Numbered from the stretch's first letter, positions 48,308 through 63,390 are shown. The stretch: DNA of 64,000 bases from Eledone cirrhosa (GCA_964016885.1 OZ024748.1:37419047-37483046), one strand, 5' to 3'. Numbers and translations: made by a program. Notes: generated from the letters alone by a model not told the origin.

Positions 48308-51300
48308 GTGTTAACTACCTCTAGATCTAGTATGACAATGTTAGTGTCAGTGTTAACTATCTCTAGATCTAGTGTGACAATGTTAGTGTCAGTGTTAACT
48401 ACCTCTAGATATAGTATGACAATGTCAGTGTCAGTGTTAACTACCTCTAGATCTAGAGTGACAATGTCAGTGTCAGTGTTAACTACCTCTAGATCTAGTA
48501 TGACAATGTTAGTGTCAGTGTTAACTATCTCTAGATCTAGTGTGACAATGTTAGTGTCAGTGTTAACTACCTCTAGATATAGTATGACAATGTCAGTGTC
48601 AGTGTTAACTACCTCTAGATCTAGTATGACAATGTCAGTGTCAGTGTTAACTACCACAAGATCTAGTGTGACAATGTTAGTGTCAGTGTTAACTACCTCT
48701 AGATATAGTATGACAATGTCAGTGTCAGTGTTTACTACCTCTAGATCTAGTATGACAATGTTAGTGTCAGTGTTAACTACCTCTAGATCTAGTGTGACAA
48801 TGTTAGTGTCAGTGTTAACTACCTCTAGATATAGTATGACAATGTTAGTGTCAGTGTTAACTACCTCTAGATCTAGTATGACAATGTTAGTGTCAGTGTT
48901 AACTACCTCTAGATCTAGTATGACAATGTTAGTGTCAGTGTTAACTACCTCTAGATCTAGTGTGACAATGTTAGTGTCAGTGTTAACTACCTCTAGATAT
49001 AGTATGACAATGTCAGTGTCAGTGTTAACTACCTCTAGATCTAGTATGACAATGTCAGTGTCATGGTTAACTACCTCTAGATCTAGTGTGACAATGTTAG
49101 TGTCAGTGTTAACTACCACTAGATCTAGTATGACAATGTCAGTGTCAGTGTTAACTCCCTCTAGATCTAGTATGACAATGTTAGTGTCAGTGTTAACTAC
49201 CACTAGATCTAGTATGACAATGTCAGTGTCAGGGTTAACTACCTCAAGATCTAGTGTGACAATGTTAGTGTCAGTGTTAACTACCTCTAGATCTAGTATG
49301 ACAATGTTAGTGTCAGTGTTAACTACCACTAGATCTAGTATGACAATGTCAGTGTCAGGGTTAACTACCTCAAGATCTAGTGTGACAATGTCAGTGTCAG
49401 TGTTAACTACCTCTAGATCTAGTATGACAATGTCAGTGTCAGTGTTAACTACCTCTCGATCTAGTATGACAATGTTAGTGTCAGTGTTAACTACCTCTAG
49501 ATCTAGTATGACAATGTTAGTGTCAGTGTTAACTACCTCTAGATCTAGTGTGACAATGTTAGTGTCAGTGTTAACTACCTCAAGATCTAGTGTGACAATG
49601 TTAGTGTCAGTGTTAACTACCTCTAGTTATAGTATGACAATGTTAGTGTCAGTGTTAACTACCTGTAGATCTAGTATGACAATATCAGTGTCAGTGTTAA
49701 CTACCTCTAGATCTAGTATGACAATGTTAGTGTCAGTGTTATCTACCTCTAGATCTAGTATGACAATGTCAGTGTCAGTGTTAACTACCTCTAGATCTAG
49801 TGAGACGATGTTAGTGTCAGTGTTAACTACCTGTAGATCTAGTATGACAATGTCAGTGTCAGGGTTAACTAGCTCTAGATCTAGTATGACAATGTTAGTG
49901 TCAGTGTTAACTACCACTAGATCTAGTGTGACAATGTTAGTGTCAGTGTTAAGTACCTCTAGATCTAGTGTGACAATGTTAGTGTCAGTGTTAACTACCA
50001 CTAGATCTAGTGTGACAATGTTAGTGTCAGTGTTAACTACCTCTAGATATAGTATGACAATGTCAGTGTCAGTGTTAACTACCTCTAGATCTAGTATGAC
50101 AATGTCAGTGTCAGTGTTAACTACCACAAGATCTAGTGTGACAATGTTAGTGTCAGTGTTAACTACCTCTAGATATAGTATGACAATGTCAGTGTCAGTG
50201 TTTACTACCTCTAGATCTAGTATGACAATGTTAGTGTCAGTGTTAACTACCTCTAGATCTAGTGTGACAATGTTAGTGTCAGTGTTAACTACCTCTAGAT
50301 ATAGTATGACAATGTTAGTGTCAGTGTTAACTACCTCTAGATCTAGTATGACAATGTTAGTGTCAGTGTTAACTACCTCTAGATCTAGTATGACAATGTT
50401 AGTGTCAGTGTTAACTACCTCTAGATCTAGTGTGACAATGTTAGTGTCAGTGTTAACTACCTCTAGATATAGTATGACAATGTCAGTGTCAGTGTTAACT
50501 ACCTCTAGATCTAGTATGACAATGTCAGTGTCATGGTTAACTACCTCTAGATCTAGTGTGACAATGTTAGTGTCAGTGTTAACTACCACTAGATCTAGTA
50601 TGACAATGTCAGTTTCAGTGTTAACTACGTCTAGATCTAGTATGACAATGTTAGTGTCAGTGTTAACTACCACTAGATCTAGTATGACAATGTCAGTGTC
50701 AGGGTTAACTACCTCAAGATCTAGTGTGACAATGTTAGTGTCAGTGTTAACTACCTCTAGATCTAGTATGACAATGTTAGTGTCAGTGTTAACTACCACT
50801 AGATCTAGTATGACAATGTCAGTGTCAGGGTTAACTACCTCAAGATCTAGTGTGACAATGTCAGTGTCAGTGTTAACTACCTCTAGATCTAGTATGACAA
50901 TGTCAGTGTCAGTGTTAACTACCTCTAGATCTAGTATGACAATGTTAGTGTCAGTGTTAACTACCTCTAGATCTAGTATGACAATGTTAGTGTCAGTGTT
51001 AACTACCTCTAGATCTAGTGTGACAATGTTAGTGTCAGTGTTAACTACCTCAAGATCTAGTGTGACAATGTTAGTGTCAGTGTTAACTACCTCTAGTTAT
51101 AGTATGACAATGTTAGTGTCAGTGTTAACTACCTGTAGATCTAGTATGACAATATCAGTGTCAGTGTTAACTACCTCTAGATCTAGTATGACAATGTTAG
51201 TGACAGTGTTATCTACCTCTAGATCTAGTATGACAATGTCAGTGTCAGTGTTAACTACCTCTAGATCTAGTGGGACGTTGTTAGTGTCAGTGTTAACTAC

Positions 51301-51724
51301 CTGTAGATCTAGTATGACAATGTCAGTGTCAGGGTTAACTAGCTCTAGATCTAGTATGACAATGTTAGTGTCAGTGTTAACTACCACTAGATCTAGTGTG
51401 ACAATGTTAGTGTCAGTGTTAACTACCACTAGATCTAGTATGACAATGTCAGTGTCAGTGTTAACTACCTCTAGATCTAGTGTGACAATGTTAGTGTCAG
51501 TGTTAACTACCACTAGATCTAGTATGACAATGTCAGTGTCAGTGTTAACTACCTCTAGATCTAGTATGACAATGTTAGTGTCAGTGTTAACTACCTCTAG
51601 ATATAGTATGACAATGTCAGTGTCAGTGTTAACTACCTCTAGATCTAGTATGACAATGTCAGTGTCAGTGTTAACTACCACAAGATCTAGTGTGACAATG
51701 TTAGTGTCAGTGTTAACTACCTCT

Positions 51725-51727
51725 TGA
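51725..51727 (+). other. Private in-frame TGA
   Basis: CTCTTGATAT replaces CTCTAGATAT, an A-to-T change that turns AGA into TGA in the plus-strand repeat frame. The matching unit in the left copy, near 35411, keeps AGA, so the change came after the 16.3-kb-offset duplication. Confidence 0.92.
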
Positions 51728-54331
51728 TATAGTATGACAATGTCAGTGTCAGTGTTTACCAACTCTAGATCTAGTATGACAATGTTAGTGTCAGTTTTAA
51801 CTACCTCTAGATCTAGTGTGACAATGTTAGTGTCAGTGTTAACTACCTCTAGATATAGTATGACAATGTCAGTGTCAGTGTTTACTACCTCTAGATCTAG
51901 TATGACAATGTTAGTGTCAGTGTTAACTACCTCTAGATCTAGTGTGACAATGTTAGTGTCAGTGTTAACTACCTCTAGATATAGTATGACAATGTCAGTG
52001 TCAGTGTTAACTACCTCTAGATCTAGTATGACAATGTCAGTGTCAGTGTTAACTACCTCTAGATCTAGTATGACAATGTCAGTGTCAGTGTTAACTACCA
52101 CTAGATCTAGTATGACAATGTCAGTGTCAGTGTTAACTACCACTATATCTAGTATGACAATGTCAGAGTTAACTACCTCTAGATCTAGTATGACAATGTC
52201 AGTGTCAGTGTTAACTACCTCTATATCTAGTATGACAATGTCAGTGTCAGTGTTAACTACCACTAGATCTAGTATGACAATGTCAGAGTTAACTACCTCT
52301 AGATCTAATATGACAATGTCAGTGTCAGTGTTAACTACCTCTAGATCTAGTGTGACAATGTTAGTGTCAGTGTTAACTACCTCTAGATCTAGTATGACAA
52401 TGTTAGTGTCAGTGTTAACTACCACTAGGTCTAGTATGACAATGTCAGTGTCAGTGTTAACTACCTCTAGATCTAGTATGACAATGTCAGTGTCAGTGTT
52501 AACTACCTCTAGATCTAGTATGACAATGTTAGTGTCAGTGTTAACTACCACTAGATCTAGTATGACAATGTCAGTGTCAGTGTTAACTACCTCTAGATCT
52601 AGTATGACAATGTTAGTGTCAGTGTTAACTACCTCTAGATCTAGTATGACAATGTTACTGTCAGTGTTAACTACCTCTAGATCTAGTGTGACAATGTTAG
52701 TGTCAGTGTTAACTACATCTAGATCTAGTATGACAATGTCAGTGTCAGTGTTAACTACCTCTAGATCTAGTATGACAATGTCAGTGTCAGTGTTAACTAC
52801 CTCTAGATCTAGTAAGACAATGTCAGTGTCAGTGTTAACTACCTCTAGATCTAGTATGACAATATCAGTGTCAGTGTTAACTACCTCTAGATCTAGTAAG
52901 ACAATGTCAGTGTCAGTGTTAACTACCTCTAGATCTAGTGTGACAATGTCAGTGTCAGTGTTAACTACCTCTAGATCTAGTATGACAATGTCAGTGTCAG
53001 GGTTAACTACCTCAAGATCTAGTGTGACGATGTTAGTGTCAGTGTTAAATACCTCTAGATCTAGTATGACGATGTCAGTGTCAGTGTTAACTACCACAAG
53101 ATCTAGTGTGACAATGTTAGTGTCAGTGTTAACTACCTCTAGATATAGTATGACAATGTCAGTGTCAGTGTTTACTACCTCTAGATCTAGTATGACAATG
53201 TTAGTGTCAGTGTTAACTACCTCTAGATCTAGTGTGACAATGTTAGTGTCAGTGTTAACTACCTCTAGATATAGTGTGACAATGTTAGTGTCAGTGTTAA
53301 CTACCACTAGATCTAGTGTGACAATGTTAGTGTCAGTCTTAACTACCTCTAGATATAGTATGACAATGTCAGTGTCAGTGTTAACTACCTCTAGATCTAG
53401 TATGACAATGTCAGTGTCAGTGTTAACTACCACAAGATCTAGTGTGACAATGTTAGTGTCAGTGTTAACTACCTCTAGATATAGTATGACAATGTCAGTG
53501 TCAGTGTTTACTACCTCTAGATCTAGTATGACAATGTTAGTGTCAGTGTTAACTACCTCTAGATCTAGTGTGACAATGTTAGTGTCAGTGTTAACTACCT
53601 CTAGATATAGTATGACAATGTTAGTGTCAGTGTTAACTACCTCTAGATCTAGTATGACAATGTTAGTGTCAGTGTTAACTACCTCTAGATCTAGTATGAC
53701 AATGTTAGTGTCAGTGTTAACTACCTCTAGATCTAGTGTGACAATGTTAGTGTCAGTGTTAACTACCTCTAGATATAGTATGACAATGTCAGTGTCAGTG
53801 TTAACTACCTCTAGATCTAGTATGACAATGTCAGTGTCATGGTTAACTACCTCTAGATCTAGTGTGACAATGTTAGTGTCAGTGTTAACTACCACTAGAT
53901 CTAGTATGACAATGTCAGTTTCAGTGTTAACTACCTCTAGATCTAGTATGACAATGTTAGTGTCAGTGTTAACTACCACTAGATCTAGTATGACAATGTC
54001 AGTGTCAGGGTTAACTACCTCAAGATCTAGTGTGACAATGTTAGTGTCAGTGTTAACTACCTCTAGATCTAGTATGACAATGTTAGTGTCAGTGTTAACT
54101 ACCACTAGATCTAGTATGACAATGTCAGTGTCAGGGTTAACTACCTCAAGATCTAGTGTGACAATGTCAGTGTCAGTGTTAACTACCTCTAGATCTAGTA
54201 TGACAATGTCAGTGTCAGTGTTAACTACCTCTAGATCTAGTATGACAATGTTAGTGTCAGTGTTAACTACCTCTAGATCTAGTGTGACAATGTTAGTGTC
54301 AGTGTTAACTACCTCAAGATCTAGTGTGACA

Positions 54332-55465
54332 ATGTTAGTGTCAGTGTTAACTACCTCTAGTTATAGTATGACAATGTTAGTGTCAGTGTTAACTACCTGT
54401 AGATCTAGTATGACAATATCAGTGTCAGTGTTAACTACCTCTAGATCTAGTATGACAATGTTAGTGACAGTGTTATCTACCTCTAGATCTAGTATGACAA
54501 TGTCAGTGTCAGTGTTAACTACCTCTAGATCTAGTGGGACGATGTTAGTGTCAGTGTTAACTACCTGTAGATCTAGTATGACAATGTCAGTGTCAGGGTT
54601 AACTAGCTCTAGATCTAGTATGACAATGTTAGTGTCAGTGTTAACTACCACTAGATCTAGTGTGACAATGTTAGTGTCAGTGTTAACTACCACTAGATCT
54701 AGTATGACAATGTCAGTGTCAGTGTTAACTACCTCTAGATCTAGTGTGACAATGTTAGTGTCAGTGTTAACTACCACTAGATCTAGTATGACAATGTCAG
54801 TGTCAGTGTTAACTACCTCTAGATCTAGTATGACAATGTTAGTGTCAGTGTTAACTACCTCTAGATATAGTATGACAATGTCAGTGTCAGTGTTAACTAC
54901 CTCTAGATCTAGTATGACAATGTCAGTGTCAGTGTTAACTACCACAAGATCTAGTGTGACAATGTTACTGTCAGTGTTAACTACCTCTATATATAGTATG
55001 ACAATGTCAGTGTCAGTGTTTACCAACTCTAGATCTAGTATGACAATGTTAGTGTCAGTTTTAACTACCTCTAGATCTAGTGTGACAATGTTAGTGTCAG
55101 TGTTAACTACCTCTAGATATAGTATGACAATGTCAGTGTCAGTGTTTACTACCTCTAGATCTAGTATGACAATGTTAGTGTCAGTGTTAACTACCTCTAG
55201 ATCTAGTGTGACAATGTTAGTGTCAGTGTTAACTACCTCTAGATATAGTATGACAATGTCAGTGTCAGTGTTAACTACCTCTAGATCTAGTATGACAATG
55301 TCAGTGTCAGTGTTAACTACCTCTAGATCTAGTATGACAATGTTAGTGTCAGTGTTAACTACCTCTAGATCTAGTATGACAATGTTAGTGTCAGTGTTAA
55401 CTACCTCTAGATCTAGTGTGACAATGTTAGTGTCAGTGTTAACTACCTCAAGATCTAGTGTGACA
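54332..55465. repeat. 1,134-bp tandem segment, distant copy
   Basis: This is the counterpart of 37934-39067 at offset 16,398, with the same 27-unit length. It carries private changes near 54968 (ATGTTACTG) and 54990 (CTATATATAG). Confidence 0.8.
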
Positions 55466-58447
55466 ATGTTAGTGTCAGTGTTAACTACCTCTAGTTATAG
55501 TATGACAATGTTAGTGTCAGTGTTAACTACCTGTAGATCTAGTATGACAATATCAGTGTCAGTGTTAACTACCTCTAGATCTAGTATGACAATGTTAGTG
55601 ACAGTGTTATCTACCTCTAGATCTAGTATGACAATGTCAGTGTCAGTGTTAACTACCTCTAGATCTAGTGGGACGATGTTAGTGTCAGTGTTAACTACCT
55701 GTAGATCTAGTATGACAATGTCAGTGTCAGGGTTAACTAGCTCTAGATCTAGTATGACAATGTTAGTGTCAGTGTTAACTATCACTAGATCTAGTGTGAC
55801 AATGTTAGTGTCAGTGTTAACTACCACTAGATCTAGTATGACAATGTCAGTGTCAGTGTTAACTACCTCTAGATCTAGTGTGACAATGTTAGTGTCAGTG
55901 TTAACTACCACTAGATCTAGTATGACAATGTCAGTGTCAGTGTTAACTACCTCTAGATCTAGTATGACAATGTTAGTGTCAGTGTTAACTACCTCTAGAT
56001 ATTGTATGACAATGTCAGTGTCAGTGTTAACTACCTCTAGATCTAGTATGACAATGTCAGTGTCAGTGTTAACTACCACAAGATCTAGTGTGACAATGTT
56101 AGTGTCAGTGTTAACTACCTCTAGATATAGTATGACAATGTCAGTGTCAGTGTTTACCAACTCTAGATCTAGTATGACAATGTTAGTGTCAGTTTTAACT
56201 ACCTCTAGATCTAGTGTGACAATGTTAGTGTCAGTGTTAACTACCTCTAGATATAGTATGACAATGTCAGTGTCAGTGTTTACTACCTCTAGATCTAGTA
56301 TGACAATGTTAGTGTCAGTGTTAACTACCTCTAGATCTAGTGTGACAATGTTAGTGTCAGTGTTAACTACCTCTAGATATAGTATGACAATGTCAGTGTC
56401 AGTGTTAACTACCTCTAGATCTAGTATGACAATGTCAGTGTCAGTGTTAACTACCTCTAGATCTAGTATGACAATGTCAGTGTCAGTGTTAACTACCACT
56501 AGATCTAGTATGACAATGTCAGTGTCAGTGTTAACTACCACTATATCTAGTATGACAATGTCAGAGTTTACTACCTCTAGATCTAGTATGACAATGTCAG
56601 TGTCAGTGTTAACTACCTCTATATCTAGTATGACAATGTCAGTGTCAGTGTTAACTACCACTAGATCTAGTATGACAATGTCAGAGTTAACTACCTCTAG
56701 ATCTAATATGACAATGTCAGTGTCAGTGTTAACTACCTCTAGATCTAGTGTGACAATGTTAGTGTCAGTGTTAACTACCTCTAGATCTAGTATGACAATG
56801 TTAGTGTCAGTGTTAACTACCACTAGGTCTAGTATGACAATGTCAGTGTCAGTGTTAACTACCTCTAGATCTAGTATGACAATGTCAGTGTCAGTGTTAA
56901 CTACCTCTAGATCTAGTATGACAATGTTAGTGTCAGTGTTAACTACCACTAGATCTAGTATGACAATGTCATTGTCAGTGTTAACTACCTCTAGATCTAG
57001 TATGACAATGTTAGTGTCAGTGTTAACTACCTCTAGATCTAGTATGACAATGTTACTGTCAGTGTTAACTACCTCTAGATCTAGTGTGACAATGTTAGTG
57101 TCAGTGTTAACTACCTCTAGATCTAGTATGACAATGTCAGTGTCAGTGTTAACTACCTCTAGATCTAGTATGACAATGTCAGTGTCAGTGTTAACTACCT
57201 CTAGATCTAGTAAGACAATGTCAGTGTCAGTGTTAACTACCTCTAGATCTAGTATGACAATATCAGTGTCAGTGTTAACTACCTCTAGATCTAGAAAGAC
57301 AATGTCAGTGTCAGTGTTAACTACCTCTAGATCTAGTGTGACAATGTCAGTGTCAGTGTTAACTACCTCTAGATCTAGTATGACAATGTCAGTGTCAGGG
57401 TTAACTACCTCAAGATCTAGTGTGACGATGTTAGTGTCAGTGTTAAATACCTCTAGATCTAGTATGACGATGTCAGTGTCAGTGTTAACTACCACAAGAT
57501 CTAGTGTGACAATGTTAGTGTCAGTGTTAACTACCTCTAGATATAGTATGACAATGTCAGTGTCAGTGTTTACTACCTCTAGATCTAGTATGACAATGTT
57601 AGTGTCAGTGTTAACTACCTCTAGATCTAGTGTGACAATGTTAGTGTCAGTGTTAACTACCTCTAGATATAGTGTGACAATGTTAGTGTCAGTGTTAACT
57701 ACCACTAGATCTAGTGTGACAATGTTAGTGTCAGTGTTAACTACCTCTAGATATAGTATGACAATGTCAGTGTCAGTGTTAACTACCTCTAGATCTAGTA
57801 TGACAATGTCAGTGTCAGTGTTAACTACCACAAGATCTAGTGTGACAATGTTAGTGTCAGTGTTAACTACCTCTAGATATAGTATGACAATGTCAGTGTC
57901 AGTGTTTACTACCTCTAGATCTAGTATGACAATGTTAGTGTCAGTGTTAACTACCTCTAGATCTAGTGTGACAATGTTAGTGTCAGTGTTAACTACCTCT
58001 AGATATAGTATGACAATGTTAGTGTCAGTGTTAACTACCTCTAGATCTAGTATGACAATGTTAGTGTCAGTGTTAACTACCTCTAGATCTAGTATGACAA
58101 TGTTAGTGTCAGTGTTAACTACCTCTAGATCTAGTGTGACAATGTTAGTGTCAGTGTTAACTACCTCTAGATATAGTATGACAATGTCAGTGTCAGTGTT
58201 AACTACCTCTAGATCTAGTATGACAATGTCAGTGTCATGGTTAACTACCTCTAGATCTAGTGTGACAATGTTAGTGTCAGTGTTAACTACCACTAGATCT
58301 AGTATGACAATGTCAGTTTCAGTGTTAACTACCTCTAGATCTAGTATGACAATGTTAGTGTCAGTGTTAACTACCACTAGATCTAGTATGACAATGTCAG
58401 TGTCAGGGTTAACTACCTCAAGATCTAGTGTGACAATGTTAGTGTCA
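55466..58447. repeat. Terminal-region block ending at a 1-bp deletion, copy 1
   Basis: The block runs from an AGTTAT unit to the 1-bp deletion at 58447/58448 and is repeated at 60535-63390. It contains the 36-bp doublet at 56558/56678, whose first member has the GAGTTTACT change shared with 61501. ATGTCATTGTC near 56970 is also shared with the second copy (near 61914). Confidence 0.82.
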
Positions 58448-58448
58448 T
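58447..58448. other. 1-bp deletion, copy 1
   Basis: GTGTCATGTTAAC replaces GTGTCAGTGTTAAC: one G is lost between these bases. On the plus strand this gives TGT TAA and ends the open frame. It lies in the unit after a GTGTCAGGG unit. Confidence 0.95.
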
Positions 58449-60534
58449 GTTAACTACCTCTAGATCTAGTATGACAATGTTAGTGTCAGTGTTAACTACC
58501 ACTAGATCTAGTATGACAATGTCAGTGTCAGGGTTAACTACCTCAAGATCTAGTGTGACAATGTCAGTGTCAGTGTTAACTACCTCTAGATCTAGTATGA
58601 CAATGTCAGTGTCAGTGTTAACTACCTCTAGATCTAGTATGACAATGTTAGTGTCAGTGTTAACTACCTCTAGATCTAGTGTGACAATGTTAGTGTCAGT
58701 GTTAACTACCTCAAGATCTAGTGTGACAATGTTAGTGTCAGTGTTAACTACCTCTAGATCTAGTGTGACAATGTTAGTGTCAGTGTTAACTACCACTAGA
58801 TCTAGTATGACAATGTCAGTGTCAGTGTTAACTACCTCTAGATCTAGTATGACAATGTTAGTGTCAGTGTTAACTACCTCTAGATATAGTATGACAATGT
58901 CAGTGTCAGTGTTAACTACCTCTAGATCTAGTATGACAATGTCAGTGTCAGTGTTAACTACCACAAGATCTAGTGTGACAATGTTAGTGTCAGTGTTAAC
59001 TACCTCTAGATATAGTATGACAATGTCAGTGTCAGTGTTTACCAACTCTAGATCTAGTATGACAATGTTAGTGTCAGTTTTAACTACCTCTAGATCTAGT
59101 GTGACAATGTTAGTGTCAGTGTTAACTACCTCTAGATATAGTATGACAATGTCAGTGTCAGTGTTTACTACCTCTAGATCTAGTATGACAATGTTAGTGT
59201 CAGTGTTAACTACCTCTAGATCTAGTGTGACAATGTTAGTGTCAGTGTTAACTACCTCTAGATATAGTATGACAATGTCAGTGTCAGTGTTAACTACCTC
59301 TAGATCTAGTATGACAATGTCAGTGTCAGGGTTAACTACCTCTAGATCTAGTATGACAATGTTAGTGTCAGTGTTAACTACCTCTAGATCTAGTGTGACA
59401 ATGTTAGTGTCAGTGTTAACTACCTCTAGATATAGTGTGACAATGTTAGTGTCAGTGTTAACTACCACTAGATCTAGTGTGACAATGTTAGTGTCAGTGT
59501 TAACTACCTCTAGATATAGTATGACAATGTCAGTGTCAGTGTTAACTACCTCTAGATCTAGTATGACAATGTCAGTGTCAGTGTTAACTACCACAAGATC
59601 TAGTGTGACAATGTTAGTGTCAGTGTTAACTACCTCTAGATATAGTATGACAATGTCAGTGTCAGTGTTTACTACCTCTAGATCTAGTATGACAATGTTA
59701 GTGTCAGTGTTAACTACCTCTAGATCTAGTGGGACGATGTTAGTGTCAGTGTTAACTACCTCTAGATATAGTATGACAATGTTAGTGTCAGTGTTAACTA
59801 CCTCTAGATCTAGTATGACAATGTTAGTGTCAGTGTTAACTACCTCTAGATCTAGTATGACAATGTTAGTGTCAGTGTTAACTACCTCTAGATCTAGTGT
59901 GACAATGTTAGTGTCAGTGTTAACTACCTCTAGATATAGTATGACAATGTCAGTGTCAGTGTTAACTACCTCTAGATCTAGTATGACAATGTCAGTGTCA
60001 TGGTTAACTACCCCTAGATCTAGTGTGACAATGTTAGTGTCAGTGTTAACTACCACTAGATCTAGTATGACAATGTCAGTTTCAGTGTTAACTACCTCTA
60101 GATCTAGTATGACAATGTTAGTGTCAGTGTTAACTACCACTAGATCTAGTATGACAATGTCAGTGTCAGGGTTAACTACCTCAAGATCTAGTGTGACAAT
60201 GTTAGTGTCAGTGTTAACTACCTCTAGATCTAGTATGACAATGTTAGTGTCAGTGTTAACTACCACTAGATCTAGTATGACAATGTCAGTGTCAGGGTTA
60301 ACTACCTCAAGATCTAGTGTGACAATGTCAGTGTCAGTGTTAACTACCTCTAGATCTAGTATGACAATGTCAGTGTCAGTGTTAACTACCTCTAGATCTA
60401 GTATAACAATGTTAGTGTCAGTGTTAACTACCTCTAGATCTAGTATGACAATGTTAGTGTCAGTGTTAACTACCTCTAGATCTAGTGTGACAATGTTAGT
60501 GTCAGTGTTAACTACCTCAAGATCTAGTGTGACA

Positions 60535-63390
60535 ATGTTAGTGTCAGTGTTAACTACCTCTAGTTATAGTATGACAATGTTAGTGTCAGTGTTAACTACC
60601 TGTAGATCTAGTATGACAATATCAGTGTCAGTGTTAACTACCTCTAGATCTAGTATGACAATGTTAGTGACAGTGTTATCTACCTCTAGATCTAGTATGA
60701 CAATGTCAGTGTCAGTGTTAACTACCTCTAGATCTAGTGGGACGATGTTAGTGTCAGTGTTAACTACCTGTAGATCTAGTATGACAATGTCAGTGTCAGG
60801 GTTAACTAGCTCTAGATCTAGTATGACAATGTTAGTGTCAGTGTTAACTACCACTAGATCTAGTGTGACAATGTTAGTGTCAGTGTTAACTACCACTAGA
60901 TCTAGTATGACAATGTCAGTGTCAGTGTTAACTACCTCTAGATCTAGTGTGACAATGTTAGTGTCAGTGTTAACTACCACTAGATCTAGTATGACAATGT
61001 CAGTGTCAGTGTTAACTACCTCTAGATCTAGTATGACAATGTTAGTGTCAGTGTTAACTACCTCTAGATATAGTATGACAATGTCAGTGTCAGTGTTAAC
61101 TACCTCTAGATCTAGTATGACAATGTCAGTGTCAGTGTTAACTACCACAAGATCTAGTGTGACAATGTTAGTGTCAGTGTTAACTACCTCTAGATATAGT
61201 ATGACAATGTCAGTGTCAGTGTTTACCAACTCTAGATCTAGTATGACAATGTTAGTGTCAGTTTTAACTACCTCTAGATCTAGTGTGACAATGTTAGTGT
61301 CAGTGTTAACTACCTCTAGATATAGTATGACAATGTCAGTGTCAGTGTTAACTACCTCTAGATCTAGTATGACAATGTCAGTGTCAGTGTTAACTACCTC
61401 TAGATCTAGTATGACAATGTCAGTGTCAGTGTTAACTACCACTAGATCTAGTATGACAATGTCAGTGTCAGTGTTAACTACCACTATATCTAGTATGACA
61501 ATGTCAGAGTTTACTACCTCTAGATCTAGTATGACAATGTCAGTGTCAGTGTTAACTACCTCTATATCTAGTATGACAATGTCAGTGTCAGTGTTAACTA
61601 CCACTAGATCTAGTATGACAATGTCAGAGTTAACTACCTCTAGATCTAATATGACAATGTCAGTGTCAGTGTTAACTACCTCTAGATCTAGTGTGACAAT
61701 GTTAGTGTCAGTGTTAACTACCTCTAGATCTAGTATGACAATGTTAGTGTCAGTGTTAACTACCACTAGGTCTAGTATGACAATGTCAGTGTCAGTGTTA
61801 ACTACCTCTAGATCTAGTATGACAATGTCAGTGTCAGTGTTAACTACCTCTAGATCTAGTATGACAATGTTAGTGTCAGTGTTAACTACCACTAGATCTA
61901 GTATGACAATGTCATTGTCAGTGTTAACTACCTCTAGATCTAGTATGACAATGTTAGTGTCAGTGTTAACTACCTCTAGATCTAGTATGACAATGTTACT
62001 GTCAGTGTTAACTACCTCTAGATCTAGTGTGACAATGTTAGTGTCAGTGTTAACTACCTCTAGATCTAGTATGACAATGTCAGTGTCAGTGTTAACTACC
62101 TCTAGATCTAGTATGACAATGTCAGTGTCAGTGTTAACTACCTCTAGATCTAGTAAGACAATGTCAGTGTCAGTGTTAACTACCTCTAGATCTAGTATGA
62201 CAATATCAGTGTCAGTGTTAACTACCTCTAGATCTAGTAAGACAATGTCAGTGTCAGTGTTAACTACCTCTAGATCTAGTGTGACAATGTCAGTGTCAGT
62301 GTTAACTACCTCTAGATCTAGTATGACAATGTCAGTGTCAGGGTTAACTACCTCAAGATCTAGTGTGACGATGTTAGTGTCAGTGTTAAATACCTCTAGA
62401 TCTAGTATGACGATGTCAGTGTCAGTGTTAACTACCACAAGATCTAGTGTGACAATGTTAGTGTCAGTGTTAACTACCTCTAGATATAGTATGACAATGT
62501 CAGTGTCAGTGTTTACTACCTCTAGATCTAGTATGACAATGTTAGTGTCAGTGTTAACTACCTCTAGATCTAGTGTGACAATGTTAGTGTCAGTGTTAAC
62601 TACCTCTAGATATAGTGTGACAATGTTAGTGTCAGTGTTAACTACCACTAGATCTAGTGTGACAATGTTAGTGTCAGTGTTAACTACCTCTAGATATAGT
62701 ATGACAATGTCAGTGTCAGTGTTAACTACCTCTAGATCTAGTATGACAATGTCAGTGTCAGTGTTAACTACCACAAGATCTAGTGTGACAATGTTAGTGT
62801 CAGTGTTAACTACCTCTAGATATAGTATGACAATGTCAGTGTCAGTGTTTACTACCTCTAGATCTAGTATGACAATGTTAGTGTCAGTGTTAACTACCTC
62901 TAGATCTAGTGTGACAATGTTAGTGTCAGTGTTAACTACCTCTAGATATAGTATGACAATGTTAGTGTCAGTGTTAACTACCTCTAGATCTAGTATGACA
63001 ATGTTAGTGTCAGTGTTAACTACCTCTAGATCTAGTATGACAATGTTAGTGTCAGTGTTAACTACCTCTAGATCTAGTGTGACAATGTTAGTGTCAGTGT
63101 TAACTACCTCTAGATATAGTATGACAATGTCAGTGTCAGTGTTAACTACCTCTAGATCTAGTATGACAATGTCAGTGTCATGGTTAACTACCTCTAGATC
63201 TAGTGTGACAATGTTAGTGTCAGTGTTAACTACCACTAGATCTAGTATGACAATGTCAGTTTCAGTGTTAACTACCTCTAGATCTAGTATGACAATGTTA
63301 GTGTCAGTGTTAACTACCACTAGATCTAGTATGACAATGTCAGTGTCAGGGTTAACTACCTCAAGATCTAGTGTGACAATGTTAGTGTCA
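60535..63390. repeat. Terminal-region block ending at a 1-bp deletion, copy 2
   Basis: This is the second copy of 55466-58447, three monomers (126 bp) shorter near 61.35 kb, where a GTTTACTACC-bearing stretch is missing. The 1-bp deletion and the doublet (61501/61621) are 4,943 bp from those in copy 1. Confidence 0.82.

Larger units (their letters stand above)
47462..57330. repeat. 16.3-kb-offset segmental duplication, right copy
   Basis: This copy matches 31148-40930. Private differences include the nonsense change at 51725, GGGACGTTG near 51277 (GGGACGATG in the left copy) and an isolated change in the CTATATATAG unit near 54990. The two-unit insertion near 52.68 kb also occurs near 40.70, 57.08 and 62.03 kb, but not in the blocks at 20.9, 29.1 and 36.3 kb. 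Confidence 0.8.
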
